6,328 bases of DNA, taken from contig JAUPVN010000055.1 in NCBI GenBank assembly GCA_030917025.1, positions 1-6,328 on the forward strand, given 5' to 3'. The position numbers and the translations under genes are program-made. Below, in pieces: positions 1 to 5,183 of this stretch (position 1 is the stretch's first letter; each line of letters starts with the position of its first letter). Under the pieces are notes generated by a model. That model did no database searches. It saw only the letters and a list, made by a program, of their open reading frames with translations, and was not told the DNA's origin. This DNA comes from Patescibacteria group bacterium. GTDB taxonomy: Bacteria > Patescibacteriota > Saccharimonadia > Saccharimonadales > CAIOMD01.

Positions 1-52
1 CAACAAGTGCAAATTTTTGACTAGTTCTTAAATTTAATAATTTCGCCTTCAT
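1..52 (-). CDS. N-terminus of an unidentified protein (partial, runs off left edge)
   Basis: An open frame starts with ATG at 52-50 and stays open to the edge. It gives 17 residues beginning MKAKLLNLRTSQ and ending KFALV. An AGGA at 65-62 lies 9 bases before the ATG, which is an acceptable though long ribosome-binding spacing. A TATAAT at 123-118 could be its promoter. The basic start followed by hydrophobic residues would suit a membrane protein, but the fragment is far too short to assign a family. The gene points the same way as the methyltransferase upstream of it, about 150 bases away. It could be a chance open frame, since 17 codons is weak evidence in AT-rich DNA. Confidence 0.4.
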   Translation of the reverse strand, partial: MKAKLLNLRTSQKFALV

Positions 53-72
53 AATAATCAATCCTATTTACT

Positions 73-91
73 TTGTACATATGTAGTACAA
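73..91. promoter_or_regulatory. Inverted repeat, possible operator or leader hairpin
   Basis: The arms TTGTAC (73-78) and GTACAA (86-91) are perfect inverted repeats around 7 bases. Inside lies a second perfect palindrome, TACATATGTA (76-85), which has the TACAnnTGTA form known for BlaI/CopY-type repressor sites. The repeat sits between the candidate TATAAT at 123-118 and the ATG at 52 on the minus strand, so it could be an operator or a small hairpin in the leader. No regulator is visible in the window, and short AT-rich palindromes arise easily by chance. Confidence 0.25.
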
Positions 92-117
92 CAATAAACA
101 AACTTTTATTTCAAACA

Positions 118-123
118 ATTATA
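118..123 (-). promoter_or_regulatory. Candidate -10 box for the left-edge partial gene
   Basis: On the minus strand 123-118 reads TATAAT, a perfect bacterial -10 box. Transcription would start near 111 and give a leader of about 58 bases before the ATG at 52. No convincing -35 box or TGn extension lies upstream. In such AT-rich spacer DNA this hexamer could occur by chance. Confidence 0.25.
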
Positions 124-201
124 AGATTGCTAATTTGATTTATATTAATTATGCAAGAGAATTATTAAAATAATAAACACTATATTTTCACGATTTTTTG
201 G

Positions 202-627
202 CTAGTAAACAAAAGGTACTAATTTTTTTGTGTATTTACTATACTCTTTGTAACCTGCAAAATGTTTTGTTAGCAAACGTTCCTCGTAATGTAGTTTTAT
301 TAATAAATCTACTAAAAGCAGTGCCCATAGCCCAACAGATATAAAACTAAAGTTATTACCTACCCACACGGCGGTTGCTAACAACACGGCCAAATACATT
401 GGGTGCCGTATAAATTTGTATGGGCCACCAGTAAATAACTGCTGTTTTTTCCTGATTTCTGGCGATATATTTACAGCAAAATGCATAGTAATTATAGCCC
501 ACATACCCAAGCAAAAAGCCATTATTGTAACTAAATTTTGCCACCAATCTCCCCAAACTCCACAATACAAGGCAATTACAAATATTAGGGCAAATTGAAC
601 TATTACTAAAATGTGTGATTTCTTCAT
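202..627 (-). CDS. ICMT/PEMT-family integral membrane methyltransferase
   Basis: This 141-residue membrane protein belongs to the isoprenylcysteine carboxyl methyltransferase / phospholipid methyltransferase superfamily, SAM-dependent enzymes that methylate substrates at the membrane. Hydrophobic helices lie at about residues 6-24, 31-52, 79-90 and 93-111. The family signature is clear: GGPYKFIRHPMY at 67-78 (the G-P-Y-x-x-x-R-H-P-x-Y block) and the C-terminal EER at 115-117, followed by spaced tyrosines Y126/Y129/Y132 and a terminal LVPFVY. These two blocks form the SAM pocket in the family. The length is typical of small bacterial members. It starts 19 bases after the pyrB stop and has no clear ribosome binding site, so it is probably co-transcribed with pyrB. 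The substrate cannot be told from sequence: bacterial members of this fold include uncharacterised lipid, isoprenoid or thiol methyltransferases, and no prenylated protein partner is visible here. Confidence 0.85.
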   Translation of the reverse strand: MKKSHILVIVQFALIFVIALYCGVWGDWWQNLVTIMAFCLGMWAIITMHFAVNISPEIRKKQQLFTGGPYKFIRHPMYLAVLLATAVWVGNNFSFISVGLWALLLVDLLIKLHYEERLLTKHFAGYKEYSKYTKKLVPFVY

Positions 628-646
628 ATATAACTTTAAATATAGC

Positions 647-1615
647 TTATTTTTGAATAGAGCGGCCCAAAACTAGAGCTAGCAAGGACATTCTTACATA
701 CATGCCATAACGCATTTGTTCAAAATAAGCAGCACGTGGGTCTGAATCTACGGCTGTATCAATTTCGCCCACGCGTGGCAGTGGGTGCATAATTATCATA
801 TCTTTTTTAGCATCTTTTAATACTTTTGGGGTAATTGTATAGGTTAATTTTAACCTCTCGTATTCTTGTGGGTCTAAAAAGCGCTCGCCCTGCACGCGTG
901 TTACATAAAGTACATCTGTTTTTGGCAATACACCACTTAGGGTTTGGTGTTCTAATTGAGCTATGCCTTTGTGCTTAAACGGGTCTGTATAACTTTTTGG
1001 CATAGTGAGTTCTTTTGGAGATACATAATTTAGTGTTGCACCGTAATGAGATAACAATTGGGCCAAAGAATGCACTGTACGGCCATTTTTTAGATCCCCC
1101 ACCATAGTTACTGTTATTCCATCTAAATGCCCTAGTCTTTGCTTAATTGTAAAAAGGTCTAGCAATGCTTGGGTTGGGTGTTCTCCCACGCCATCTCCAC
1201 CATTTATTATTGGGTTTTGAGCCACCTCTGCCGCAACAGACACTGCGCCCATTTCTGAATGCCGTATAACAGTTACGTGGGCATATTGCTCTAGTGCACG
1301 TACAGTATCTTGCAAAGTTTCGCCCTTAGCAACAGAAGAGAAAGCAACGTTTTCTATGGTTTTTACAGAACCGCCATGGGCTTCCATTGCAAAATGAAAA
1401 GATGATGATGTTCTGGTAGATGGTTCAAAAAATATGTTCACTAAACGTTTACGCTTTAATAAATCTGTTCCATCATACTTTTTTACATATTTTTCTGTTG
1501 CGGCGGCCTCATTAAACAAAATATCTATATCTTTTTTACTAAACTGGCCAATGCTTAAAATATTTTTATTGGTAAAATCGCCATTAATAGGCGCGTCTAT
1601 TGCTTTTTTTTGCAT
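647..1615 (-). CDS. pyrB: Aspartate carbamoyltransferase catalytic subunit
   Basis: PyrB joins carbamoyl phosphate and L-aspartate to make N-carbamoyl-aspartate, the committed step of pyrimidine synthesis, in the cytosol. The protein is 322 residues, normal for the catalytic chain. The active-site motifs appear in order: FFEPSTRTSSSF at 62-73 (carbamoyl-phosphate loop S66-T69), AKGET at 96-100 (the mobile loop lysine is K97), R118-H119, GEHPTQ at 144-149, VGDLKNGRTVHSL at 172-184, TRVQGERF at 239-246 (aspartate-binding R240 and Q242), MHPLPR at 276-281 and DPRAAYFEQ at 292-300. Nothing catalytic is missing, so it should be active. The ATG at 1615 is fixed by AAGGAG at 1627-1622, 6 bases upstream. 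No regulatory subunit (pyrI) or other pyrimidine gene is nearby. OTCase is excluded by the aspartate-side HPLPR/RVQ pattern. A terminator-bearing leader precedes it. Confidence 0.96.
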   Translation of the reverse strand: MQKKAIDAPINGDFTNKNILSIGQFSKKDIDILFNEAAATEKYVKKYDGTDLLKRKRLVNIFFEPSTRTSSSFHFAMEAHGGSVKTIENVAFSSVAKGETLQDTVRALEQYAHVTVIRHSEMGAVSVAAEVAQNPIINGGDGVGEHPTQALLDLFTIKQRLGHLDGITVTMVGDLKNGRTVHSLAQLLSHYGATLNYVSPKELTMPKSYTDPFKHKGIAQLEHQTLSGVLPKTDVLYVTRVQGERFLDPQEYERLKLTYTITPKVLKDAKKDMIIMHPLPRVGEIDTAVDSDPRAAYFEQMRYGMYVRMSLLALVLGRSIQK

Positions 1616-1631
1616 CTAGTACTCCTTATTA

Positions 1632-1703
1632 TTAAAAAAGAGCCACCGCTGGCGACTCATGTTGCATTATTAAACTATTTAATTGATTTTTTTGTAACCG
1701 CAA
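1632..1703 (-). CDS. Possible 23-codon leader ORF before pyrB
   Basis: A small frame runs from a TTG at 1703 to TAA at 1634-1632. It reads MRLQKNQLNSLIMQHE, then SPAVALF, if TTG initiates. A purine tract AAAGGGG at 1716-1710 sits 6 bases before the TTG and could pair with the 16S anti-Shine-Dalgarno with one G-U. The last seven codons are the terminator hairpin, and the stop codon falls at the end of its T run, so a ribosome reaching the stop would cover the hairpin. This geometry resembles the pyrL leader of enterobacterial pyrBI operons. It is doubtful as a gene: it is short, starts with TTG, and has no family match. An internal ATG at 1667 is an alternative start with no ribosome binding site. 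Confidence 0.28.
   Translation of the reverse strand: MRLQKNQLNSLIMQHESPAVALF
1634..1658 (-). terminator. Intrinsic terminator, possible attenuator of pyrB
   Basis: On the minus strand GAGTCGCC (1658-1651) pairs with GGTGGCTC (1647-1640) around a 3-base AGC loop, giving an 8-bp stem with two G-U wobbles, followed directly by six T (1639-1634). Read on the plus strand the two wobbles become C-A mismatches, so the element is built for minus-strand transcription. It lies about 100 bases after the gltS stop and 7 bases before the pyrB ribosome binding site. It either ends gltS transcripts or, if the promoter at 1755-1725 works, attenuates pyrB. Confidence 0.7.
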
Positions 1704-1724
1704 TTACTACCCCTTTACTACATT

Positions 1725-1755
1725 AATATAACCATATACTAATATATAACGTCAA
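1725..1755 (-). promoter_or_regulatory. Candidate pyrB promoter
   Basis: TTGACG at 1755-1750 (one base off the -35 consensus TTGACA) is followed after 19 bases by TATATT at 1730-1725 (one base off TATAAT). The spacing is 2 bases longer than ideal. It begins just past the gltS stop codon (1760-1758). Transcription would start near 1718, giving a leader of about 100 bases that contains the purine tract, the small leader ORF and the terminator hairpin. Confidence 0.45.
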
Positions 1756-1757
1756 AC

Positions 1758-3098
1758 CTATTTTTTGCCTAATTTATAACCAACAATCAGCCAAAATACC
1801 ATTACAACAAAAGATGTAATAAATGCAAATAATAAGCCAAATTCGTATATTACAATTACGCTGGCAACCGTAATAATACCCCCACCCATAAATGGTTCAA
1901 ATGCTAGTTGCTTATAGGCAAAAACCTCTTTTGCCTTAGTTTTGTTAGAAGGGTCAGCCAGCCGATTCATTAATAAGCCAGTTGCTGTCATCCCCATAGA
2001 TTGGCCAATGTTTGTTATGCCGTTTTCGAACCAATTTATTTTAAACATTTTAGGCGCAAGCACAAAAAAGCACCCCAATATCCAAACTACACCAGCAATA
2101 GCAAATGTAACAAAAATTGGTATATTATCGCCTATTACTTGCAACGATATTGTGGCAATGGCGCTTGCTATAAGTAAATCTAGAGCCAAAGAGCTAATTA
2201 TGGCAGCGGTTCTTCTTTGTATAAGATGTGCTTTATGTATTTTCTTTAAAAACAACTGCACTATTAACCCACCTAGCATTGCCAACGGAAACAAAGGTAA
2301 ATATTCAAAAAATCTTATGTCTGTAAAGGGCGATAATAAAAGGTCTTCTAAGTATACAAGCCCCTTTAGTAATACCCAGCCAATAAAAATAGCAACCACA
2401 AACGCAATAATATTTATTAAAACAGCCTTAGGGTTGGTATTAAATTTATTGGTAAAACCAACTAGATTGTAACCACTTTTTATCATTTGCTTTTCTATAT
2501 GATCAAAAGTTTCTGTACTGCTATTTTTTGTAATTTTTCTGTTATGAACATTAATTATAATTATTCCACTAAATATAGCCGCAATTATGCTAAAAGTAGC
2601 CAAGCCTAATGCAATATCTGTTCCTTGCGGCCAACCTAGCTGCTCAAAAGTTGGCGCTAAACCCGCTGCTGTGCCGTGCCCGCCCTCAAAACTAATTTCT
2701 ATTAATGCAGCTGAAAGCGGATTGGCGTTAAAAAACGGCACTAATATAAATACTGTAAGTAAAATACCCAGTACATACTGCCCCCAAGCAATGGTATTAC
2801 CAAAAGCAATCATAGACCCAGATGTTTTCCAAATATCTTTAAGCTTTGGGATGGTTTTTCCCAAAAATAAACCAGCAAACACAACGCTAATTAAATATTT
2901 AGGCAAGCTAGCCCAAATATCGGTTATTTCTTTAGGTATTGTGCCTAAAACCTGCGGACCCAAAATTAATCCTGCAAAACCCGCTACTAGTGCACTGGGT
3001 ATAAACAATTTTTGTAAAATGCCAGAACCACGCTTAATAAAGCGTGCAATCATTAAAATTATAAGTAAAATAATGATACTTTCTAAAAATATAGGCAT
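1758..3098 (-). CDS. gltS: Sodium/glutamate symporter, GltS (ESS) family
   Basis: This inner-membrane carrier should take up glutamate with Na+. It has 446 residues from the ATG at 3098, longer than the roughly 400 of the Escherichia coli protein. About ten or more hydrophobic helices run the whole length, in two halves. The first re-entrant-loop signature is EGGHGTAAGLAP at 138-149, the GGHGTaa block of the family. The second-half counterpart is NIGQSMGMTATG, followed by a conserved FMGGGIIT stretch near the C-terminus. An in-frame GTG lies two codons upstream at 3104, but the TATAAT at 3111-3106 predicts transcription starting at about 3099, so the ATG at 3098 is the better start and the mRNA would be leaderless. 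It is divergent from yhhQ and followed by the pyrB leader. Substrate glutamate is inferred from the family; aspartate or related acids are possible. Confidence 0.9.
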   Translation of the reverse strand: MPIFLESIIILLIILMIARFIKRGSGILQKLFIPSALVAGFAGLILGPQVLGTIPKEITDIWASLPKYLISVVFAGLFLGKTIPKLKDIWKTSGSMIAFGNTIAWGQYVLGILLTVFILVPFFNANPLSAALIEISFEGGHGTAAGLAPTFEQLGWPQGTDIALGLATFSIIAAIFSGIIIINVHNRKITKNSSTETFDHIEKQMIKSGYNLVGFTNKFNTNPKAVLINIIAFVVAIFIGWVLLKGLVYLEDLLLSPFTDIRFFEYLPLFPLAMLGGLIVQLFLKKIHKAHLIQRRTAAIISSLALDLLIASAIATISLQVIGDNIPIFVTFAIAGVVWILGCFFVLAPKMFKINWFENGITNIGQSMGMTATGLLMNRLADPSNKTKAKEVFAYKQLAFEPFMGGGIITVASVIVIYEFGLLFAFITSFVVMVFWLIVGYKLGKK

Positions 3099-3105
3099 TA
3101 GCACT

Positions 3106-3114
3106 ATTATATCA
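3106..3114 (-). promoter_or_regulatory. Extended -10 promoter of gltS
   Basis: On the minus strand 3114-3106 reads TGATATAAT, a perfect TGn-TATAAT extended -10 box, which can work without a good -35 box (none is evident). Seven bases separate it from the ATG at 3098. Transcription would therefore begin at or within a base or two of the start codon. This decides between the GTG at 3104 and the ATG at 3098 in favour of the ATG. Confidence 0.6.
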
Positions 3115-3161
3115 GTTAATAATTATTAATAATTTGGCATCACTAGGGTTTATAGCACATA

Positions 3162-3170
3162 TGTTATAAT
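3162..3170 (+). promoter_or_regulatory. Extended -10 promoter of yhhQ
   Basis: TGTTATAAT at 3162-3170 is a perfect TGn-TATAAT extended -10 box. Transcription would start near 3177, leaving a leader of about 18 bases that holds the ribosome binding site. That is too short for a preQ1 riboswitch, so a queuosine-linked riboswitch is not present here. This promoter is back to back with that of gltS. Confidence 0.6.
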
Positions 3171-3183
3171 TTTATTAAATTAT

Positions 3184-3188
3184 AGGAG
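3184..3188 (+). promoter_or_regulatory. Ribosome binding site fixing the GTG start of yhhQ
   Basis: AGGAG at 3184-3188 sits 6 bases before the GTG at 3195, the best Shine-Dalgarno match on the plus strand of the window. It makes the non-ATG start credible. No ATG occurs in frame until codon 23, well inside the first conserved helix. Confidence 0.75.
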
Positions 3189-3194
3189 AAATTA

Positions 3195-3863
3195 GTGTCT
3201 AAAATATATAAGCTAGATTTACTTATTGCTATTTATATTTTTTGTATTGTAGCGGCAGAAATGATGGGCACAAAAACCTTTCCGCTAACTAATTTTAGCT
3301 GGATGCATTTAAATGCTAGTGTAGCAATATTATTCATTCCTTTAATATATTCTATTAACGATATTATTATAGAGGTTTACGGCAAAGAGCGAGCTCGTAG
3401 TGTAATAAGATCGGGGTTGGTTGTAATTGTATTAATAATAATATTTTCTGCAATAGCCACTACACTGCCGCCCTCTACAAGATTTGCTGGCACAGAGCCG
3501 GCCTATGACACAATTTTTCATGCGTCTTTGCGAATATCCGCTGCCAGCCTAACGGCTTTTATTATTGCCCAAATAGCCGATATTTATATATTTAGCAGAT
3601 TAAAAGAAAAAATGAAAAATCATGCGCTGTGGTTTCGCAACAACGTATCAAACATTGTTGCCCTGTTTTTAGATACAATTATATTTATGTTGCTAGCATA
3701 TTATAGCTTTGATAAACCATTTAGCGATAACTGGGCCTTTATAATGAGCCTTGTTATACCTTATTGGTTAATTAAGTGCGCCATGCCTGTGCTTGACACA
3801 CCCTTTGTTTATGCCGGAGTTTGGTGGCTTAAAAAAGATAAGCCCGCAAAAGCTGCCAAATAA
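3195..3863 (+). CDS. yhhQ: YhhQ/VUT-family queuosine-precursor transporter
   Basis: This 222-residue integral membrane protein matches the YhhQ (COG1738, VUT) family, which imports queuine/preQ1-type deazaguanines for tRNA modification in several bacteria. About six hydrophobic helices are visible (roughly 8-25, 40-55, 74-90, 112-133, 151-170, 183-205). Conserved blocks are NDIIIEVYGKERAR at 55-68, RISAASLTAFIIAQ at 113-126 followed by D129, and WFRNNVSN at 146-153 with LDTIIF at 159-164. The C-terminus is a basic, alanine-rich tail. Translation starts at GTG, supported by AGGAG 6 bases upstream. It is divergent from gltS and 37 bases upstream of the lipid-gene trio, which has its own -10 box. 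No queuosine synthesis or Tgt gene is in the window, so the substrate is inferred from family only. Confidence 0.88.
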   Translation: MSKIYKLDLLIAIYIFCIVAAEMMGTKTFPLTNFSWMHLNASVAILFIPLIYSINDIIIEVYGKERARSVIRSGLVVIVLIIIFSAIATTLPPSTRFAGTEPAYDTIFHASLRISAASLTAFIIAQIADIYIFSRLKEKMKNHALWFRNNVSNIVALFLDTIIFMLLAYYSFDKPFSDNWAFIMSLVIPYWLIKCAMPVLDTPFVYAGVWWLKKDKPAKAAK

Positions 3864-3888
3864 ACATAAGTGTGCTGTGCCATAGTAG

Positions 3889-3894
3889 TATAAT
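3889..3894 (+). promoter_or_regulatory. -10 box of the lipid-gene trio, predicting a leaderless mRNA
   Basis: TATAAT at 3889-3894 lies exactly 6 bases before the ATG at 3901, so the usual 7-base step to the start site falls on the A of the ATG. No Shine-Dalgarno sequence precedes this ATG, as expected for a leaderless transcript. No clear -35 box is seen, and the base pattern just upstream (TAG) is not a TGn extension, so strength is uncertain. Confidence 0.5.
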
Positions 3895-3900
3895 AGCTAT

Positions 3901-4530
3901 ATGAACAAGGTGCTAAATTTAATAAAAAAATATATTAGGCACTTTATGAGCAAGGTTGCTGGTTTATTAAACAAAATTAGTGGCGGCAAAATTACCCCAA
4001 ATAGCATAACTTGGTTTGGGTTTATTATGCATATACCAATTGCATACTTTATTGCCACCGGGAATTTAATAATAGCTGGCGTGGGTTTAATAATATTTGG
4101 CTTATTTGATACTTTAGACGGAGAACTGGCCCGCCTGCAAAAAAGCGTATCAAATGTTGGTGGTTTTTTAGATGCCTCTACAGATAGGCTAAAAGAAGTG
4201 CTTTTATACAGCGGTGTGGCGTACTATTTAGCCACTACAGACAATCCTAAGTACGCTGCAATAGCTGTATTGGCCTGCGGAGCCTCTTTATCTGTTAGTT
4301 ATGTAAAAGCCAAAGGAGAGGCTATTGTAGCAAGTTCTACTAAAAAGATCCCGTACACAAAGCTTAATAGAATGTTTAGTGATGGGTTTTTCCCGTTTGA
4401 GATTCGCATGGCAGTATTGGCACTGGGTTTATTAAGTGGCAAAGTGGTATGGGCAATTGCAATAATTGCAGTGTTTTCTGTTGTTACAGTCTTTCAAAGA
4501 ATTTATAACATAGCTAAAGCAATTAAATGA
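3901..4530 (+). CDS. CDP-alcohol phosphatidyltransferase, PIP-synthase / archaetidylinositol-phosphate-synthase type
   Basis: This 209-residue membrane enzyme replaces CMP in a CDP-activated lipid by a polar alcohol. The whole family signature D-xx-DG-xx-AR-x8-G-xxx-D-xxx-D is present and perfectly spaced: D70, D73, G74, A77, R78, G87, D91 and D95, with the last aspartate as catalytic base. Upstream is the typical ITPNSITWFGF at 31-41, and hydrophobic helices fill 42-69 and 100-200. SYVKAKGEA at 133-141 resembles the SYxxARAE block of bacterial PIP synthases and archaeal archaetidylinositol phosphate synthases rather than PgsA or PssA. The usual R-x-E-R that follows seems reduced to FEIR (166-169) after a somewhat longer, lysine-rich linker, so the head group is uncertain: inositol phosphate, glycerol phosphate or another phospho-alcohol. 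The stop overlaps the next start by 4 bases (ATGA). A TATAAT 6 bases upstream suggests leaderless translation. Confidence 0.9.
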   Translation: MNKVLNLIKKYIRHFMSKVAGLLNKISGGKITPNSITWFGFIMHIPIAYFIATGNLIIAGVGLIIFGLFDTLDGELARLQKSVSNVGGFLDASTDRLKEVLLYSGVAYYLATTDNPKYAAIAVLACGASLSVSYVKAKGEAIVASSTKKIPYTKLNRMFSDGFFPFEIRMAVLALGLLSGKVVWAIAIIAVFSVVTVFQRIYNIAKAIK

Positions 4531-5183
4531 GCTATAAAATAGATTTACATACGCATTCAGTTGCATCTCCAGATGGTGGGCTAAATTTAAAGCAATATAA
4601 ACAAATGCTAAAGAGTGGTGGGCTAGATTTTATTGCAATTACAGATCATAACACTACAGATTTTGCGCTAAAGGCCCGCAACCTTTTAGGTGAACAAATA
4701 ATTATAGGCCAAGAAATTTCTACCTTACAAGGCGAGGTTATAGGGTTATTTTTAAGCTCTACCATTAAGCCTGGGCAAACTTTACAAAAAACTATTAAAG
4801 ATATTACCCAGCAAAATGGTCTAGTTTACATTCCCCACCCTTTTGAACAAATAAGGAGTGGTGTTAGCCAAAAAGACCTTAGCACAATTGTACCAATGAT
4901 AGATATTATAGAAACATATAACGGGCGCGCCTACTTTAACAATAAGACTAAACAAGCTATTGTTTTTGCACAAACAAACAATTTGGTAACAGCCTCTAGT
5001 AGTGATGCCCACGGCAAACAGGGTTGGGGTAAAACCTACACAATAATAAATAAAAAACCAACCAAAAATAACTTAACACAATGCTTAAAAAATTCTAATT
5101 ATAGTACTAAAAAAGTTGGCGTAGGCATTTTGTACCCAAAAATTAATAAAACTAAAAAATTATTAGGTTTAGTAAATGTTTGA
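4527..5183 (+). CDS. Small PHP-domain metal-dependent phosphoesterase
   Basis: PHP proteins are metal-dependent phosphoesterases. This one has 218 residues, mostly the single domain. Metal-ligand motifs are all visible: DLHTHS at 6-11 (H8, H10), D16, ITDHN at 38-42 (D40, H41), GQEIS at 61-65 (E63), PHPFE at 103-107 (H104), E129, and SSDAHG at 158-163 (D160, H162). It should be catalytically competent. There is no signal peptide or membrane helix, so it acts in the cytosol, perhaps at the membrane face. It is shorter than the TrpH/RNase AM (YciV) group (about 280-290) and lacks their extra insert as far as I can tell. Its start overlaps the phosphatidyltransferase stop by 4 bases, its end overlaps the CarS-like gene by 8, and its own start has no ribosome binding site, so translation is coupled. 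Position suggests it removes a phosphate from the lipid product. A nuclease or nucleotidase role remains possible. Confidence 0.9.
   Translation: MSYKIDLHTHSVASPDGGLNLKQYKQMLKSGGLDFIAITDHNTTDFALKARNLLGEQIIIGQEISTLQGEVIGLFLSSTIKPGQTLQKTIKDITQQNGLVYIPHPFEQIRSGVSQKDLSTIVPMIDIIETYNGRAYFNNKTKQAIVFAQTNNLVTASSSDAHGKQGWGKTYTIINKKPTKNNLTQCLKNSNYSTKKVGVGILYPKINKTKKLLGLVNV

Noticed and set aside
150..201. Terminator after the ICMT-like gene
   Set aside because: Only A/T inverted repeats (ATTATT/AATAAT with almost no loop) are present, with no G+C stem, so a terminator cannot be supported.
1942..2472. 176-codon plus-strand open frame opposite gltS
   Set aside because: It is antisense to a clear GltS protein; its product is basic, low in complexity and has no recognisable family motif. 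It is a shadow of the AT-rich membrane-protein gene.
2587..3129. 180-codon plus-strand open frame opposite the start of gltS
   Set aside because: It overlaps the conserved N-terminal half of gltS and its promoter; the product is rich in K, P, N and S and resembles no family. Its end also runs into the divergent promoter region.
3131..3136. TTGGCA near 3134 as the -35 box of the yhhQ promoter
   Set aside because: It lies about 25 bases from the TATAAT at 3165, too far for a normal spacer; the extended -10 box is the better explanation.
3105..3194. preQ1 riboswitch upstream of yhhQ
   Set aside because: The predicted leader is only about 18 bases and holds just the ribosome binding site.
3195..3863. 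UGA read as glycine (Gracilibacteria/SR1 code)
   Set aside because: No gene needs it, and TGA ends two genes precisely where the next start overlaps, so TGA is a stop here.
4821..5012. 63-codon minus-strand frame inside the PHP gene
   Set aside because: It is opposite the conserved PHPFE to SSDAHG region and has no ribosome binding site or family features.
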